A stretch of 44,126 bases of DNA, taken from contig PWJC01000041.1 in the NCBI GenBank assembly GCA_003560165.1, positions 1-44,126 of the forward strand, given 5' to 3'. Source of the stretch: Bacteroidales bacterium (GTDB lineage: Bacteria; Bacteroidota; Bacteroidia; Bacteroidales; UBA7960). Positions 1 through 10,708 of the stretch are shown in pieces; the first letter of the stretch is position 1; each line of letters starts with the position of its first letter. Made by a program: the position numbers and the translations under genes. Below the pieces are notes generated by a model that saw only the letters and a list, made by a program, of their open reading frames with translations, did no database searches and was not told where the DNA came from.

Positions 1-1
1 A

Positions 2-3000
2 GGGCTGATGGCCGCGGCCTTCCTCTTTATCCTTACAGGGAAGCTCGCTGCCATTGAGGATGCGCGCATGATGCGCTTTCCCGACATCAATGGAAACCAG
101 ATCGTATTTGTCTTTGCCGGCGATATCTGGACTGTGGATGCCACCGGGGGGGATGCCCGGCAGTTGACCTCCCACAAGGGCCTGGAACTGTTCCCAAAAA
201 TCTCTCCCGATGGGCAATGGATCGCATTCTCTGCCGAATACAGTGGTTCGAGGCAGGTGTATGTGATGCCTGCGGCGGGAGGGGCTCCCAGGCAGCTGAC
301 CTGGTATAACGACGTGGGCCCCATGCCACCGCGCGGAGGGTTTGACAATGTGGTGCTTGGATGGACCCCCGACAGCCGCAAGGTGTTGTTTCGGGGCAAC
401 AGGACTCCCTATGGAGACAGGATGGGCAAGTACTTCCTGGTCGACATCAACGGTGGGCTGGAAGAGCCCCTGCCTGTCCCACACGGAGGATTCGGGGTTT
501 TGTCTCCCGAAGGCGACAAAATAGCCTTTGCATACGTAGACCGCGAATTCAGGACCTGGAAGCGCTACAAGGGCGGCAGGGCATCCAACCTCTGGATCTA
601 TGACCTGGAGGCAGATCATTCAGAACAGATTACCGATTTCAAGGGCACTGACCACATCCCGGTCTGGTATGGCGATCACATCTATTTTGCTTCCGACCGC
701 GACAAATGGCTGAACATCCATGCATACAACACCAACACCGGCCAGGTTCGCCAGCTTACCTTCCACGACGACTTCGATGTCATGTGGCCAAGCGGGAGCG
801 GAGGACAGCTGGTGTATGAGAGTGGGGGCCATCTTTACCGGCTCGACCTCAATAATGAAAACCCCGAGAGGGTGGTGGTCAATATCAGATACGATTATGC
901 CCACACCCTGCCCTATCAGAAAAACGTAAAGGACAACATCCATAGCATGGCCATTTCACCGGGGGGGAACAGGGTCCTTTTCGATGCCCGGGGCGACATT
1001 TTCTCTGTGCCGGCAGGCGAAGGGACCATCCGCAACCTCACACTTAGCCAGGGAGTAAGGGCCGTTTATCCGCAATGGTCGCCCAATGGGCGATGGATCG
1101 CCTACTATGCCGATACCACCGGCGAATACGAAGTATATCTTTTGGAAAACAGGGACGGGGCCGAACCGCTGCAGATCACCACTGGCAGCCAGGGATGGAA
1201 GTACCAACCCAAATGGTCGCCCGACAGCCGCTACCTGGTATTTTTCGATCGCAGCATGAAACTTCAGCTGCTCGACATCCAAAACAGGCAGATCAGGGCA
1301 ATCGACACCCCCACGGCCGAGGAGATCCGGCATTACGACTTTTCGCCCGACAATCAGTGGATTACCTACGCCAAAAGCAGCCCGAACGGACTGTCGGCCG
1401 TGTGGGTGTACCATATCGGCGACGAGGAGGCCTTCCAGCTTACGGGCGACAATTTCGGCGACAGGAACCCGGTGTTCTCCAAAGACGGGCAATACATCTT
1501 CTTTTTATCCAACCGGGATTTCAACCTGAGGTTTTCGGCTTTTGAATTCGATTATGTATACGACCGGGCTACCCGTATATACGGCCTTCACCTGACCAGG
1601 GAAAGCCCGAGGCTATTTGAGCCTGTTGAAACGGAAGAACCCGCAGAGAGCCAGGATCAGAATCCTGCAGCCAACCAGGAGGTGGAGGTACGCATTGAGC
1701 GCGAAGGAGCGGACGGGCGGATTGTGGCATTTCCGTTGTCGCCGGGCAGCTATCATGGCTTGCAGGCCGTAAGCGAGGGTCTGGTCTATTTTACCACTTC
1801 CGGCATGCGGCGCTACCTGATTAAAGAACAACAGGATCAGTCGATCATGGAAGGCATTGGCATTGGCGTGGTGTCTGCCGACGAAAGCAAATTCCTGTAC
1901 CAGCACCGGGGCGATTACGGGGTAGCCAGGCTGGCCCCCGGACAGCAGCCGGGCGAAGGCAAACTGAACCTGGAAAACCTGACCATGCGCATAGAGCCAC
2001 ACAAGGAATGGGAGCAGATATTTACCGACGGATGGCGCATTTACCGCGATTTCTTTTATGTGGAAAACCTGCACGAGGTCGACTGGGAAGGCTTTTATGA
2101 GAGGTATTCGGCATTGCTGCCCTACCTGAACCACCGTTTCGACCTGGATTATATTTTCGGCGAAATGATCGCCGAGACCAATACCGGGCACGCCTATGTG
2201 GATTATGGCGACTTTGAGCGTGTCGAAAGGGTGGAGACCGGACTTCTCGGGGCCGAACTGGAGGCCGACCACCGCAACAGGCGTTACATCATCCGCAAGA
2301 TCTATCCCGGTGAAAATTGGGACGGAGGCAGGCGTTCGCCTCTTACCCTGCAAGGAATCGATGTAAGGGAGGGTGACTACCTGATCCGTATCGAAGGACA
2401 TGAAGTAACCACCTCCGATAATCCCTACAAATTCCTTGAAAACCGTGTCGGCATTGCCACCCGCATCACCGTCAACAACAGGCCCACGGCAGATGGCGCC
2501 CGTACCTACACCACACGGCCCATTTCCAGTGAGATCAACCTGAAGCACCTGGATTGGGTAAACACCCGCCGGGCCATGGTCGACGAAATGTCGGGGGGTC
2601 GCATCGGGTATATCTATGTGCCCAATACGGCCGCCGACGGCAACAGGGAACTCTTCAGGGGCATGTACGCCTACCACCACAAGGACGCCCTCATTATCGA
2701 CGAACGCTTTAACGGCGGCGGCTTCATCCCCGACAGGATGGTCGAGATACTGGCCCGGGAAACCCTTGCCAAATGGTACCGTGCAGGTCTGCCGCATCCG
2801 ATGCGCACCCCCGGGGTGGCCCATGACGGGCCCAAGGCCATGCTGATCAATCAATTCAGCTCTTCGGGCGGAGATGCCTTTCCGTATTTTTTCCGGGAGC
2901 TGGGCCTGGGCACCATCATCGGAACCCGTACATGGGGTGGCCTGGTTGGCATGACCGGCAATGCAGGGCTCAAGGATGGCGGATACATCGGCGTCCCGCG

Positions 3001-3226
3001 TTTTGGCATCTACAACGACGAAGGCGAGTGGATCATTGAAGGCATCGGTGTGTATCCCGACATTGAAGTCATCGACACCCCGCACAAAGTGGCCAGGGGA
3101 GAAGACCCCTCCCTTGAAAAAGCGGTGGAGGTGTTGCTGCAAAAACTCCGGGAAGATCCACCCAGGGAATGGCCGGTACCCGATCCGCCCGACCGCTCGG
3201 GATGGATAGAGAAAAAGATCGAATGA
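2..3226 (+). CDS. Tricorn-like exported serine protease (5' end outside window)
   Basis: Predicted self-compartmentalising type peptidase (S41 family, tricorn-related) that degrades peptides, probably in the periplasm. The frame is open to the window edge. The first ATG in the window is at 8, but the hydrophobic segment there (AAAFLFILTG) lacks the basic residues expected of a signal peptide, so the true start is probably upstream. Numbering from the ATG at 8: about 25-690 carries repeated SPDGxWIAF/SPDSRYLVF motifs typical of PD40/WD40-like propeller blades, about 745-845 is PDZ-like, and about 860-1050 is the S41 core. Candidate catalytic residues by family comparison are His728 (NTGHAYVD), Ser953 (SSSGGDAF) and Glu1011 (IIEGIGV). 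Length (more than 1070 aa) matches tricorn. It converges on tamL with one base between the stop codons. Family call is firm; substrate and oligomeric state are inferred. Confidence 0.9.
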   Translation, partial: GLMAAAFLFILTGKLAAIEDARMMRFPDINGNQIVFVFAGDIWTVDATGGDARQLTSHKGLELFPKISPDGQWIAFSAEYSGSRQVYVMPAAGGAPRQLTWYNDVGPMPPRGGFDNVVLGWTPDSRKVLFRGNRTPYGDRMGKYFLVDINGGLEEPLPVPHGGFGVLSPEGDKIAFAYVDREFRTWKRYKGGRASNLWIYDLEADHSEQITDFKGTDHIPVWYGDHIYFASDRDKWLNIHAYNTNTGQVRQLTFHDDFDVMWPSGSGGQLVYESGGHLYRLDLNNENPERVVVNIRYDYAHTLPYQKNVKDNIHSMAISPGGNRVLFDARGDIFSVPAGEGTIRNLTLSQGVRAVYPQWSPNGRWIAYYADTTGEYEVYLLENRDGAEPLQITTGSQGWKYQPKWSPDSRYLVFFDRSMKLQLLDIQNRQIRAIDTPTAEEIRHYDFSPDNQWITYAKSSPNGLSAVWVYHIGDEEAFQLTGDNFGDRNPVFSKDGQYIFFLSNRDFNLRFSAFEFDYVYDRATRIYGLHLTRESPRLFEPVETEEPAESQDQNPAANQEVEVRIEREGADGRIVAFPLSPGSYHGLQAVSEGLVYFTTSGMRRYLIKEQQDQSIMEGIGIGVVSADESKFLYQHRGDYGVARLAPGQQPGEGKLNLENLTMRIEPHKEWEQIFTDGWRIYRDFFYVENLHEVDWEGFYERYSALLPYLNHRFDLDYIFGEMIAETNTGHAYVDYGDFERVERVETGLLGAELEADHRNRRYIIRKIYPGENWDGGRRSPLTLQGIDVREGDYLIRIEGHEVTTSDNPYKFLENRVGIATRITVNNRPTADGARTYTTRPISSEINLKHLDWVNTRRAMVDEMSGGRIGYIYVPNTAADGNRELFRGMYAYHHKDALIIDERFNGGGFIPDRMVEILARETLAKWYRAGLPHPMRTPGVAHDGPKAMLINQFSSSGGDAFPYFFRELGLGTIIGTRTWGGLVGMTGNAGLKDGGYIGVPRFGIYNDEGEWIIEGIGVYPDIEVIDTPHKVARGEDPSLEKAVEVLLQKLREDPPREWPVPDPPDRSGWIEKKIE

Positions 3227-3227
3227 T

Positions 3228-5540
3228 CTAGAAGGGGTATCCGATCCCCAAGTTAAAGACGATGTTCTCCCGCAGCCAACGGCCGTCAAAGAGCCGCACG
3301 GTGTCGAAATAGCGGCCGTTGGCGGTGGAGGGAGTGGCCAGGGGAAAAGCGAAATCAAATCGAAGGACAAAAAAGCCCGGGTCGATACGAAGACCCGTAC
3401 CGGCTCCCATGGCGATCTGCATAATAAACTCCCCGCTGCGGAACTCACCCCCCGGTACCTGCTCGTCTTCTTCCAGCCGCCAGATATTGCCTGCATCCAC
3501 AAACAGGGCTGCTTTGAGCAGACCGGTGATGGCAAGTCGGTATTCGAGGTTGATTTCCAGTTTCAGGTCGCCGGTACGGTGAATGCCAAAAGTGGTGACC
3601 TCCTCTTCGCCCTGGTCGTAGATGCCCGGGCCCAGGGTTCTGGGGTGAAAAGCCCGGATGCTGTTGGATCCGCCAATCACAAATTGCTTTACAAAAGGCA
3701 GCATGTCGGAGTTGGCATACGGAAATCCGGCACCCAGTATCAGGCGTGAAGCCAGCAGTTGGCCTTCTGTGAGTTCATAGTAGTATCGAAGGTCGACTTC
3801 CGACCTGGCAAATTGGGCAAAGGGCTGTCCGAACACCGCATAATTGCCCCTGTCGTCGGTGCCGGCCCCGGAAAGGGAATGGATCAGATAAGCCAGGTTC
3901 CCCGACAGGTCCAGGTCCCAGCGCAGATACCAGTCGCGGCCGTGTACGCCTTCAAGCCTCGAATTGTAGATAAAGGAATACTGCCCGCCAAGGATGAACT
4001 GCTCGAACAGCCCTTCGCGAAGCAACCTCCCCCCCACCACCTCATCTTCGAGTGGCTCTGTCATATTGCCGAGAATAAAACTATTGAAAACCAGGGGGCT
4101 GACTCTGTATTGGGTAGAGCGGCGGCGGTTCCAGGTATAGCCGAACTGCAGGCGCAGGGTGGTCAGGCTGAAGGCATCGGTTCGGTGAAGGAAATTGACG
4201 CCGGCCGACACCCGGGTCTTTGGCGACAAGACCTGGCGGCCGGTATGCCAGCCAAACGGAAGGATAAAGCGGGGGTAGGTAAGGCCACCATCCAGGCCAA
4301 ACTCCCTCAAAGAGGCGCTGCGCTGCCGCCCCACCAGCACCTCGTAGGCTGCGTTCATGCTCAGGTCGAGGGCTTCGGCGCCTTTAAACAGGTTCAGGTT
4401 GCTGAACCCCAAGACCAGGCCGGGCCCGGCAAAATGGTTGCTTTTGGTAACCCCCCTGAGCTCGGCCGACAGGGATTTGGGCCGGGTGGGTGAAAGCAGG
4501 ACTCGGATATCCAACAGGTAGTCGTCCTCCCGCTGGCGTTCAGCAAACCTCAGGTTAACAAACCTGAAAGTCCCCAGTCCGAGCAGGTGGTTCAGTGTGC
4601 GGTCATGATCCTCCACATTGTATATGCTGCCAGAATGCAGGTAGATGGCCCGGGTAATGGCCTGAGGGCTAAATTGCTGCTGGCTGTCGATGAAATACAA
4701 TCCATCGCCCAGATAGAGCGTATCTGCCGCAGACCGGTTGCCATCAGGGGCCACCATGTAATCGGCCTCTATGTATATATTCCCGATCCGGTACTGCCTC
4801 CTGCCCTGTGGCGGAATGTTCTCCTTGATGGTGACGTATATATCAACATGGCGGTTGCCAGCCGCCGAATCGGCCCTGAAAAGGAGGAGGTCGGGATGAA
4901 AAAAATAATATCCCTGCCGTTTCAGGGCATTGTCGATGCGCCGCCTCTCCTGCCTCAACATTTCCAGGCTGTATAAATCGCCGGTCCGGATCAGGCTGTT
5001 GTCGAGCAGGGCATTGATCCTTTCGGGAAGCATGCCGTCTTCTTCGGAGGGGTGAAGCCGCCCGAAACGATAGGGAGGCGCAAGATCCACAAAATAGTCG
5101 ACCGAGGCGGAGCGTCTGTCCCTGCTCACTTCGTAGTTCAGCGAGTGCTCAAAATAACCCATATTGTACAATCTGTTATCGATCAGCCGAAGGTTACGCT
5201 CAACCGACACCTGGTCGAAAAGCACCGGTTCTTCTCCCAGCCTTTCGCGCATCCAGTACCTTAATCCCCTTCCGGTGGGTTCGCCAGCTACCTGGTACAT
5301 CCACAAACGCGGCCGCATAAACAAAAAGCTGGAATTGGGCCGGGGGCGGAGCACCCGGGAGAGTTCTGCTTCAATATTGCGGGGTTCCCTGATATCATCT
5401 GCCTTGTCGATATGCACCTGGCTGCCGGTATACAGCTGTTGGTCCTCCTCCAAAAGGCGCAGACCGGTACACCCCCCGATAAGGGGCAGCATCAGCAGCA
5501 GCGGCAGCCACACGGTCATGTATTTTCTTTGTGTCATCAT
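3228..5540 (-). CDS. tamL: TamL-type lipidated TamA/BamA-family outer membrane protein
   Basis: Omp85-superfamily protein, likely the outer membrane partner of TamB in transport or assembly of envelope components. The N-terminus has a lipoprotein signal with lipobox LIGGC (Cys24), a feature of the Bacteroidota TamL variant and absent from proteobacterial TamA. About residues 30-330 look like POTRA-type repeats, and the C-terminal half is rich in alternating barrel strands and ends in YPF, a typical outer membrane protein terminal aromatic. The domain contains GGSNSIRAFHPRTLGPG, like the conserved (V)RGF loop region of Omp85 barrels. It starts nine bases after the tamB stop with GAGG overlapping that stop, which suggests translational coupling. 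Length (770 aa) fits the family. The symbol rests on lipobox plus tamB linkage. Confidence 0.88.
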   Translation of the reverse strand: MMTQRKYMTVWLPLLLMLPLIGGCTGLRLLEEDQQLYTGSQVHIDKADDIREPRNIEAELSRVLRPRPNSSFLFMRPRLWMYQVAGEPTGRGLRYWMRERLGEEPVLFDQVSVERNLRLIDNRLYNMGYFEHSLNYEVSRDRRSASVDYFVDLAPPYRFGRLHPSEEDGMLPERINALLDNSLIRTGDLYSLEMLRQERRRIDNALKRQGYYFFHPDLLLFRADSAAGNRHVDIYVTIKENIPPQGRRQYRIGNIYIEADYMVAPDGNRSAADTLYLGDGLYFIDSQQQFSPQAITRAIYLHSGSIYNVEDHDRTLNHLLGLGTFRFVNLRFAERQREDDYLLDIRVLLSPTRPKSLSAELRGVTKSNHFAGPGLVLGFSNLNLFKGAEALDLSMNAAYEVLVGRQRSASLREFGLDGGLTYPRFILPFGWHTGRQVLSPKTRVSAGVNFLHRTDAFSLTTLRLQFGYTWNRRRSTQYRVSPLVFNSFILGNMTEPLEDEVVGGRLLREGLFEQFILGGQYSFIYNSRLEGVHGRDWYLRWDLDLSGNLAYLIHSLSGAGTDDRGNYAVFGQPFAQFARSEVDLRYYYELTEGQLLASRLILGAGFPYANSDMLPFVKQFVIGGSNSIRAFHPRTLGPGIYDQGEEEVTTFGIHRTGDLKLEINLEYRLAITGLLKAALFVDAGNIWRLEEDEQVPGGEFRSGEFIMQIAMGAGTGLRIDPGFFVLRFDFAFPLATPSTANGRYFDTVRLFDGRWLRENIVFNLGIGYPF

Positions 5541-5549
5541 GCTGGTTCC

Positions 5550-8500
5550 TCAATCAATGTACTCCGGGTCGCCCGGGGGCACTTCCGGGCTTTCCTGCCG
5601 GGTTCTGAACAACTCCCTGAATCGCCTGTAGGTCTGTTTAAAGATCAGTGACAGACCGGTCTCCACCAGTTCGCCATCAAACACATCCTGGTATTTTCTC
5701 TCCCTGTAGCCTTTCACGATCAGCCTGCCATCGGGCGTGAGCAGGTATTCGACCGAAAAATCACCGGCTATGTCGGCCGGGCTCAGTTGCCTGCGGGTTT
5801 CGTCCTCCAGTTCCAGGTTCCCTCCTGCAGTGATCCTCAGCCTGTCGTCCAGGAAATCGCGGGAAATCTCCATCTGCAATTCTGTCCTTCCCACCACCTC
5901 ACCATCCACCACTTGTTCGTACGATTCTACACCGAATTGGATATCAATGCCCCTGACATACCTCTCAGAGAGCCGGTTTAACTGCTGCGACAGGATGCGG
6001 CTGGCACTGCTGCGTGCCGTGGCAGTAAGGCCCGGGCCTTCGGCGATCGAAGCGAAGGGGTCTTCGCGGATAAAACTGCCGATGGTCAAAAGGGCAAATA
6101 CCTGTTTGTTCAGTTCCGACTCGTTTTCATTGAGCCCATCCAGCCGCTGTTGCAAGCGGCCTTCCATGGCGCCCCGGTGTTCGGGTGGGAGCATGATCTC
6201 AAAACGGATCTGAGGACTCATCAGTTCCCCGTTCATATGAAGCATTACTTCAAAGGGGTAGGTGCGCCGGTAAGCAACCCCCGGCTGGTCTGAAACGGCG
6301 TGCGATGCCATGAGCTCTCCGGCCGAAGTCCTGATGGTATACCTTGCCAAGATATCGACCGTGGCATCGATGGGATCGCCGGTCCATACGATATTGCTGC
6401 CGCTGACAATATCGAAATTCCGGCGGATAAAATCAAAGAAAGTCATCTGGTAGGCACCTGAGCTGATCTCGTAATTTCCGGCCAGGCTGATGCGTCCGCC
6501 GGGGTCCACCCCGTAGGTGAGAACGCCTCCTCCCCTGACTTCGAGAAAATCGCCGGTATGCTCATCGATAAATACCCGTACATCGGTAAGGGGGTCCACC
6601 TCCACATTGACGTTGACCACCATGTTCTGAAACGCCGCCGTCATAGGCTCGCGCTCCAGGGGCCTGTCGATGAACTCAGCAAAAGGGAGGTCGGCAGGAG
6701 GTATGAACTCCACCACCCCCTCATCGCCAATGGCCTGGGGATGGGCCGGAGGGATGATGAAACTGAAATCGGAACCCTGGTTCAGCCCCAGCCTGCCCTC
6801 GATCTGGGGTTGGCTCAGCGGACCCTGCATCCGCAGATCGGTGTCGATGAGCAGGCGGCCGAAAAACAGCTCGTTTTGCCCCCTGGGCAGATCCATGGCC
6901 AGGAAATTCCGTGACGAAAGCATGAGGTCGAAGCGGATGTCGTCCATTTGGTCGATGTTCACCGTGCCATCGAGGCTCGCCCTCCTGCCGCTTCGGTCGA
7001 CCAGGGTGAATTCGCTGAATGCAATACGTTGCCTGTCAAATATGATGCGTTCGTCCGGAATACGGTACGCCGCATTGACAAAGGCCACATGGAAACCGAC
7101 CTGGTCAAAGTCAAGTGCACCGGTAAGGCCGGGTGCCGACAGCTCACCGTCCAGGCGAAGCTCACCCGAGAGCATCCCCTGCATCTGGCTAAGCTGTTCA
7201 AAAGTAAATGCCTCCAGTGTAGACAGGTCGAGCTGATCCAGACGCACATCCATGGCGATACTTGCCGGGGCTGCCAGATTCAGACTGCCCTCCAGGTCAA
7301 GACGGTTTCCGTAACCACTCACCGAAACCCTGGTGTGGTATACGGCCGGAGGTTTACTCTCCATCCACAGCTCCACATCACCGATTTTATTGCCCTCCAC
7401 CCCCAGGGCATCTACCGTGAGCTCGGCCGACAGCAGCGGGGTTTCGAACAAGTGGGTAATGTCGGCCGAGGCATTCAGCCCCCCGCTGACCAGGGGAGTT
7501 CCCCCGATCAGGTCGAATGCGCCCAGGTCGATATGACGAAGCCGGATTTCCAGGGGTTCCTCCAGATTGTCGGGATCGCCGCGGTGCAGGGCGATCTCCT
7601 TGCCGTTGCTGCTGATGTTTAACCGGTGAGCGGTCAGGTAGCGGGGGCCGAGGCGCAACAAATTGGCAGGATCAGCAACCCATTCCTGACGGTTTACCAG
7701 CAGATGCTGATCGAGTGTGAGCTCTGTCAAACCGTCTATCCGGCGCAGCCGGCCCGAAAGGTCGAGCCAGGCATCGCCGCGGTGGTCGTCGAACGAAAGG
7801 TTAAACTCCAGCACGTCCTGCTGTAGTTCTCCCATCAGTTCGACATTGGAAAGATCCATTCCCCCTGCCCTGAACGAGGGCAAGGCCAGGGAAACTTCTA
7901 TGAGGCCGGGGTCTGAAGCAGCGCGAAGGTGAAGTTGTTGCAGTTCCCACCCCGTGGCTTCGGCATGGGGTATGTTGAGGTCGAGGCTCAGCATGGAAGT
8001 CTGACCGTCAAAATCTATGCTGAACCCAAACGCCTCATAGGTTTCAATTTGTGGAAGCAGCAATTCGGTAATATAAGGAGTAGGGCTCAGCTTGCCGTTC
8101 AGGGTGAATTCCTGATCGGCCGGAACCGGGATGCCATCAGGGGGACTACCCATCTCAAAGTATTCGCCCAGATGTGCTGCCAACAGGCCTGGAAGGCCAA
8201 GGGGTGAGATGCTGCCGTGATAGGCCAGTTCCAAAAAGGGAGCCGTAACATCCAGGCTGAAGTCCTCCCCGGGCATGCCGGCTTCCACTATCAGGCTGTC
8301 CAGCGAAAAGACCTCCCCCTCGTGGAATACATGGGTGTTGTCCAGACGGATAACACCCTCAAAAAAATCATCGGCCAACTGGCTGATATCGGCCGACAGA
8401 TTGGTCTGCACCAAAATGAGATCGGAGGTCAGCATCAGTTCACGGGCATTCATATGCAGCAGCTCCCATTCGGCACTCAGTCGTGGGGCCTCCTCCCCCA

Positions 8501-10640
8501 GCTTCATGCCGGTATGGGCGATCAGTGAAAGGTGGTCGTCGCTGTATTCAAGCACCGACCGGATCTCCCCTCCGCTAAGGCTTCCCGATAATTCAAGACC
8601 GCGGTAGGTATACTCATTAAACCATACCGAATCGATCCTGCCTTCTGCCTCCATTTCCATCTGTATGGGATCGAATCCCCTTCCGCTGATAACAAAATCC
8701 GCATAAAGCTCTCTGATGAGTTCTTCCTCCCCCAGCAAGGCAATTGGCCTGGGTGCGTCCAGTTGAAACCGGGCTTCCCAGGCGGGTTCCTCTTCCCCTT
8801 GCCGTGTGGCCATTTGCAGCTCGAGCAGCAGGTTCGCCACCTCACTTTCAAGTCCGGCATCCAGCTCGAAATCGTAAGGAGTCCCGGAAAAAGAAAGCTC
8901 CCCGATCAGGGTATCGGGAAAAACCAGACCTTCCGGACGCAGGGTATCGGGAAGATAGGCCATCATTGCCGGGGGATGGCTCTGCAATGTCCACTGCGGG
9001 ATGTCAGCAAACAGGCTGTCGAGCTCCGGATAGCCGCGTATGTTGGCGCTCAGGCCGGTGCTTAGCCGCCCCGGCAGTCCGATCAGGACCTCCTCCAGCC
9101 AAAGGTCTTCCAGGGTCCCGATGGCCCTGGCAGAGAACATCAGGGGGGGGGCCTGGGGATCGGGGAACAACACCTGCAGCCCAGGCACGAACACCATCAG
9201 ATCTCGGCCCAGCAGGCCGCCCTCCAGCCGGATGTCGAGGGGCTGATGGGGAAGCGGCACCAGGTTTTGCCGCAAAAGCGGTGCTCCAATGTGCAGCCGT
9301 CCCTCCAACCTGCTTTCGGTGGTCTCGATGAGCAGGTCCTCCACGAGAGCCTCCCGGCCCAGGGCAATCCCGGCAGAGAGTTCTATCAGCGAAAAGCCAC
9401 CGGCATCCCTGCCGGAAAAGTGCCGCAACCCGGCCCGCAGGCTGTCGGGGGTGAGCAGCAGATCCTCAATCCACAGGTCGACATCGTCAAAAGCAAAACT
9501 TTCGGCATCAAATGCTTCCCCGCTGCCACCGGCCAGCTTGTTTCGGTTCATGGACACAGAGGCCTGGTTCAGCCTCAGTTGGCCGGCCCACACAGTGACC
9601 GGGATGATCCCTTCCAAATTGAATTCCCCATCACCAGTGGGAGCAATTTCTTCTTGCAGGGGGCTCTCCCTCTGCCCGCCACCGGTGTAAAGATCGGCCA
9701 CCAGCCCATCCACTACCAGGCTGTGCAAGGCAAAGTCCAGGCGGTCGATGTCCAGATCGCGGGGATTCAGGAGCAACTCCTCCAGCCAGAGGTCGAGCAC
9801 CCTGTTACCCGCCTCGGCATAGTGAAAGCCCAGATTACCCAGACGCAGGCTACCCAAAAAGATCCGGGGGGTTTCGGGTGGGGGTTCATCGGGGCGAACA
9901 GCCGGCTCTCTGGAGGGTTCATCCAGGGCCAGGTCAATGGTCCCATCCAGGATGGCCACATCACCGAGGCCGAACCGCATTCCGGCAGGATCAAGCAATT
10001 CGATGGGAAGATCGATCCTGCCAATGCCCAGCCGGAGATCAATGCCCGCAAAGTGGTCGGCAAAGCGGAAGGAAACATTGCGCAAGAGGATGCTGCCGAT
10101 GTCAAACTCCCAGTCTGCAGCCTGTTCTCCGGGCGTTTCCTCTTCGGGCGACCGTTCGCCGGGGTCATCCATTGCATCAGCAGGCTGATCTGCTGCAGCC
10201 ACTTCCCCGGCAAGGGCCATGATGATCCGGTCTGTGTTGAAGAGGGTATCGGGATAAAGCCGGGTCATGGAAAAGCGGGCATCTTCCAGGCTCAGGCGGC
10301 GCAGATGCACCCGGTTACGCAACAGGGCCAGCACCCGCACATCTGCCTCCAGCCTCCCGGCATACAGCAGGGTATCGCCCTGCAAATCTTCGGCATAAAT
10401 CCTCTCCAGGCTGATGGAAGCAGGAAGGCGAAGGGCCACCCTGCCGACCGTGATGGGGGCGCCAGTGCGTTCGGAAGCCATCCGGGCGAGCTGACCCGTA
10501 AGCCAGGTTTGTACGGGAGGAAGTTGCAGGGCGATTGCCACAGCCAGTATCAGCAGGAAGAGAATGAACAGCCCCCGCCCTGTCCACCTGAGGGCGGTTG
10601 TCAAATATCTTTTTATGGCCGGGGATGGATTTAACCGCAT
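5550..10640 (-). CDS. tamB: TamB-like translocation/assembly module protein
   Basis: Large periplasm-spanning protein of the AsmA/TamB group, anchored in the inner membrane and thought to bridge to the outer membrane protein TamL, possibly moving lipid or helping barrel assembly. The ATG at 10640 gives 1696 aa: MRLNPSPAIKRYL, then one transmembrane helix (about residues 22-39), then a very long region of beta-strand-rich repeats, and a C-terminal TamB domain (from about 1250) containing the stretch GSNIVWTGDPIDATVDI. A longer frame opens with TTG at 10670, but that codon overlaps a -7 promoter box, so the ATG is preferred. It is the first gene of a tamB-tamL operon. The only weakness is that the repetitive middle has little recognisable sequence. 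Confidence 0.9.
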   Translation of the reverse strand: MRLNPSPAIKRYLTTALRWTGRGLFILFLLILAVAIALQLPPVQTWLTGQLARMASERTGAPITVGRVALRLPASISLERIYAEDLQGDTLLYAGRLEADVRVLALLRNRVHLRRLSLEDARFSMTRLYPDTLFNTDRIIMALAGEVAAADQPADAMDDPGERSPEEETPGEQAADWEFDIGSILLRNVSFRFADHFAGIDLRLGIGRIDLPIELLDPAGMRFGLGDVAILDGTIDLALDEPSREPAVRPDEPPPETPRIFLGSLRLGNLGFHYAEAGNRVLDLWLEELLLNPRDLDIDRLDFALHSLVVDGLVADLYTGGGQRESPLQEEIAPTGDGEFNLEGIIPVTVWAGQLRLNQASVSMNRNKLAGGSGEAFDAESFAFDDVDLWIEDLLLTPDSLRAGLRHFSGRDAGGFSLIELSAGIALGREALVEDLLIETTESRLEGRLHIGAPLLRQNLVPLPHQPLDIRLEGGLLGRDLMVFVPGLQVLFPDPQAPPLMFSARAIGTLEDLWLEEVLIGLPGRLSTGLSANIRGYPELDSLFADIPQWTLQSHPPAMMAYLPDTLRPEGLVFPDTLIGELSFSGTPYDFELDAGLESEVANLLLELQMATRQGEEEPAWEARFQLDAPRPIALLGEEELIRELYADFVISGRGFDPIQMEMEAEGRIDSVWFNEYTYRGLELSGSLSGGEIRSVLEYSDDHLSLIAHTGMKLGEEAPRLSAEWELLHMNARELMLTSDLILVQTNLSADISQLADDFFEGVIRLDNTHVFHEGEVFSLDSLIVEAGMPGEDFSLDVTAPFLELAYHGSISPLGLPGLLAAHLGEYFEMGSPPDGIPVPADQEFTLNGKLSPTPYITELLLPQIETYEAFGFSIDFDGQTSMLSLDLNIPHAEATGWELQQLHLRAASDPGLIEVSLALPSFRAGGMDLSNVELMGELQQDVLEFNLSFDDHRGDAWLDLSGRLRRIDGLTELTLDQHLLVNRQEWVADPANLLRLGPRYLTAHRLNISSNGKEIALHRGDPDNLEEPLEIRLRHIDLGAFDLIGGTPLVSGGLNASADITHLFETPLLSAELTVDALGVEGNKIGDVELWMESKPPAVYHTRVSVSGYGNRLDLEGSLNLAAPASIAMDVRLDQLDLSTLEAFTFEQLSQMQGMLSGELRLDGELSAPGLTGALDFDQVGFHVAFVNAAYRIPDERIIFDRQRIAFSEFTLVDRSGRRASLDGTVNIDQMDDIRFDLMLSSRNFLAMDLPRGQNELFFGRLLIDTDLRMQGPLSQPQIEGRLGLNQGSDFSFIIPPAHPQAIGDEGVVEFIPPADLPFAEFIDRPLEREPMTAAFQNMVVNVNVEVDPLTDVRVFIDEHTGDFLEVRGGGVLTYGVDPGGRISLAGNYEISSGAYQMTFFDFIRRNFDIVSGSNIVWTGDPIDATVDILARYTIRTSAGELMASHAVSDQPGVAYRRTYPFEVMLHMNGELMSPQIRFEIMLPPEHRGAMEGRLQQRLDGLNENESELNKQVFALLTIGSFIREDPFASIAEGPGLTATARSSASRILSQQLNRLSERYVRGIDIQFGVESYEQVVDGEVVGRTELQMEISRDFLDDRLRITAGGNLELEDETRRQLSPADIAGDFSVEYLLTPDGRLIVKGYRERKYQDVFDGELVETGLSLIFKQTYRRFRELFRTRQESPEVPPGDPEYID

Positions 10641-10666
10641 ACAATTCGTTTGGGCAGGGTCTTCCA

Positions 10667-10698
10667 CCAAGATACAAAATGTTGGGAAAAGTTTTCAA
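10667..10698 (-). promoter_or_regulatory. Candidate promoter of tamB-tamL
   Basis: On the minus strand a TATCTTGG box (10674-10667, one mismatch to TAnnTTTG) lies 21 bases after TTG (10698-10696). Transcription would start near 10660, about 20 bases before the tamB ATG. It is back to back with the yciH promoter, so the two start regions share about 70 bp. Confidence 0.5.
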
Positions 10699-10708
10699 CA
10701 AAATTTGA

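Noticed and set aside
1613-3535. 640-codon open frame on the minus strand inside the tricorn gene
   Set aside because: It is a shadow of the strong plus-strand gene: it has no domain motif, runs across the end of the tricorn gene into tamL, and arises from GC-rich codon use.
9246-10634. 462-codon plus-strand frame over tamB
   Set aside because: Antisense shadow of tamB, low-complexity composition, no start signal.
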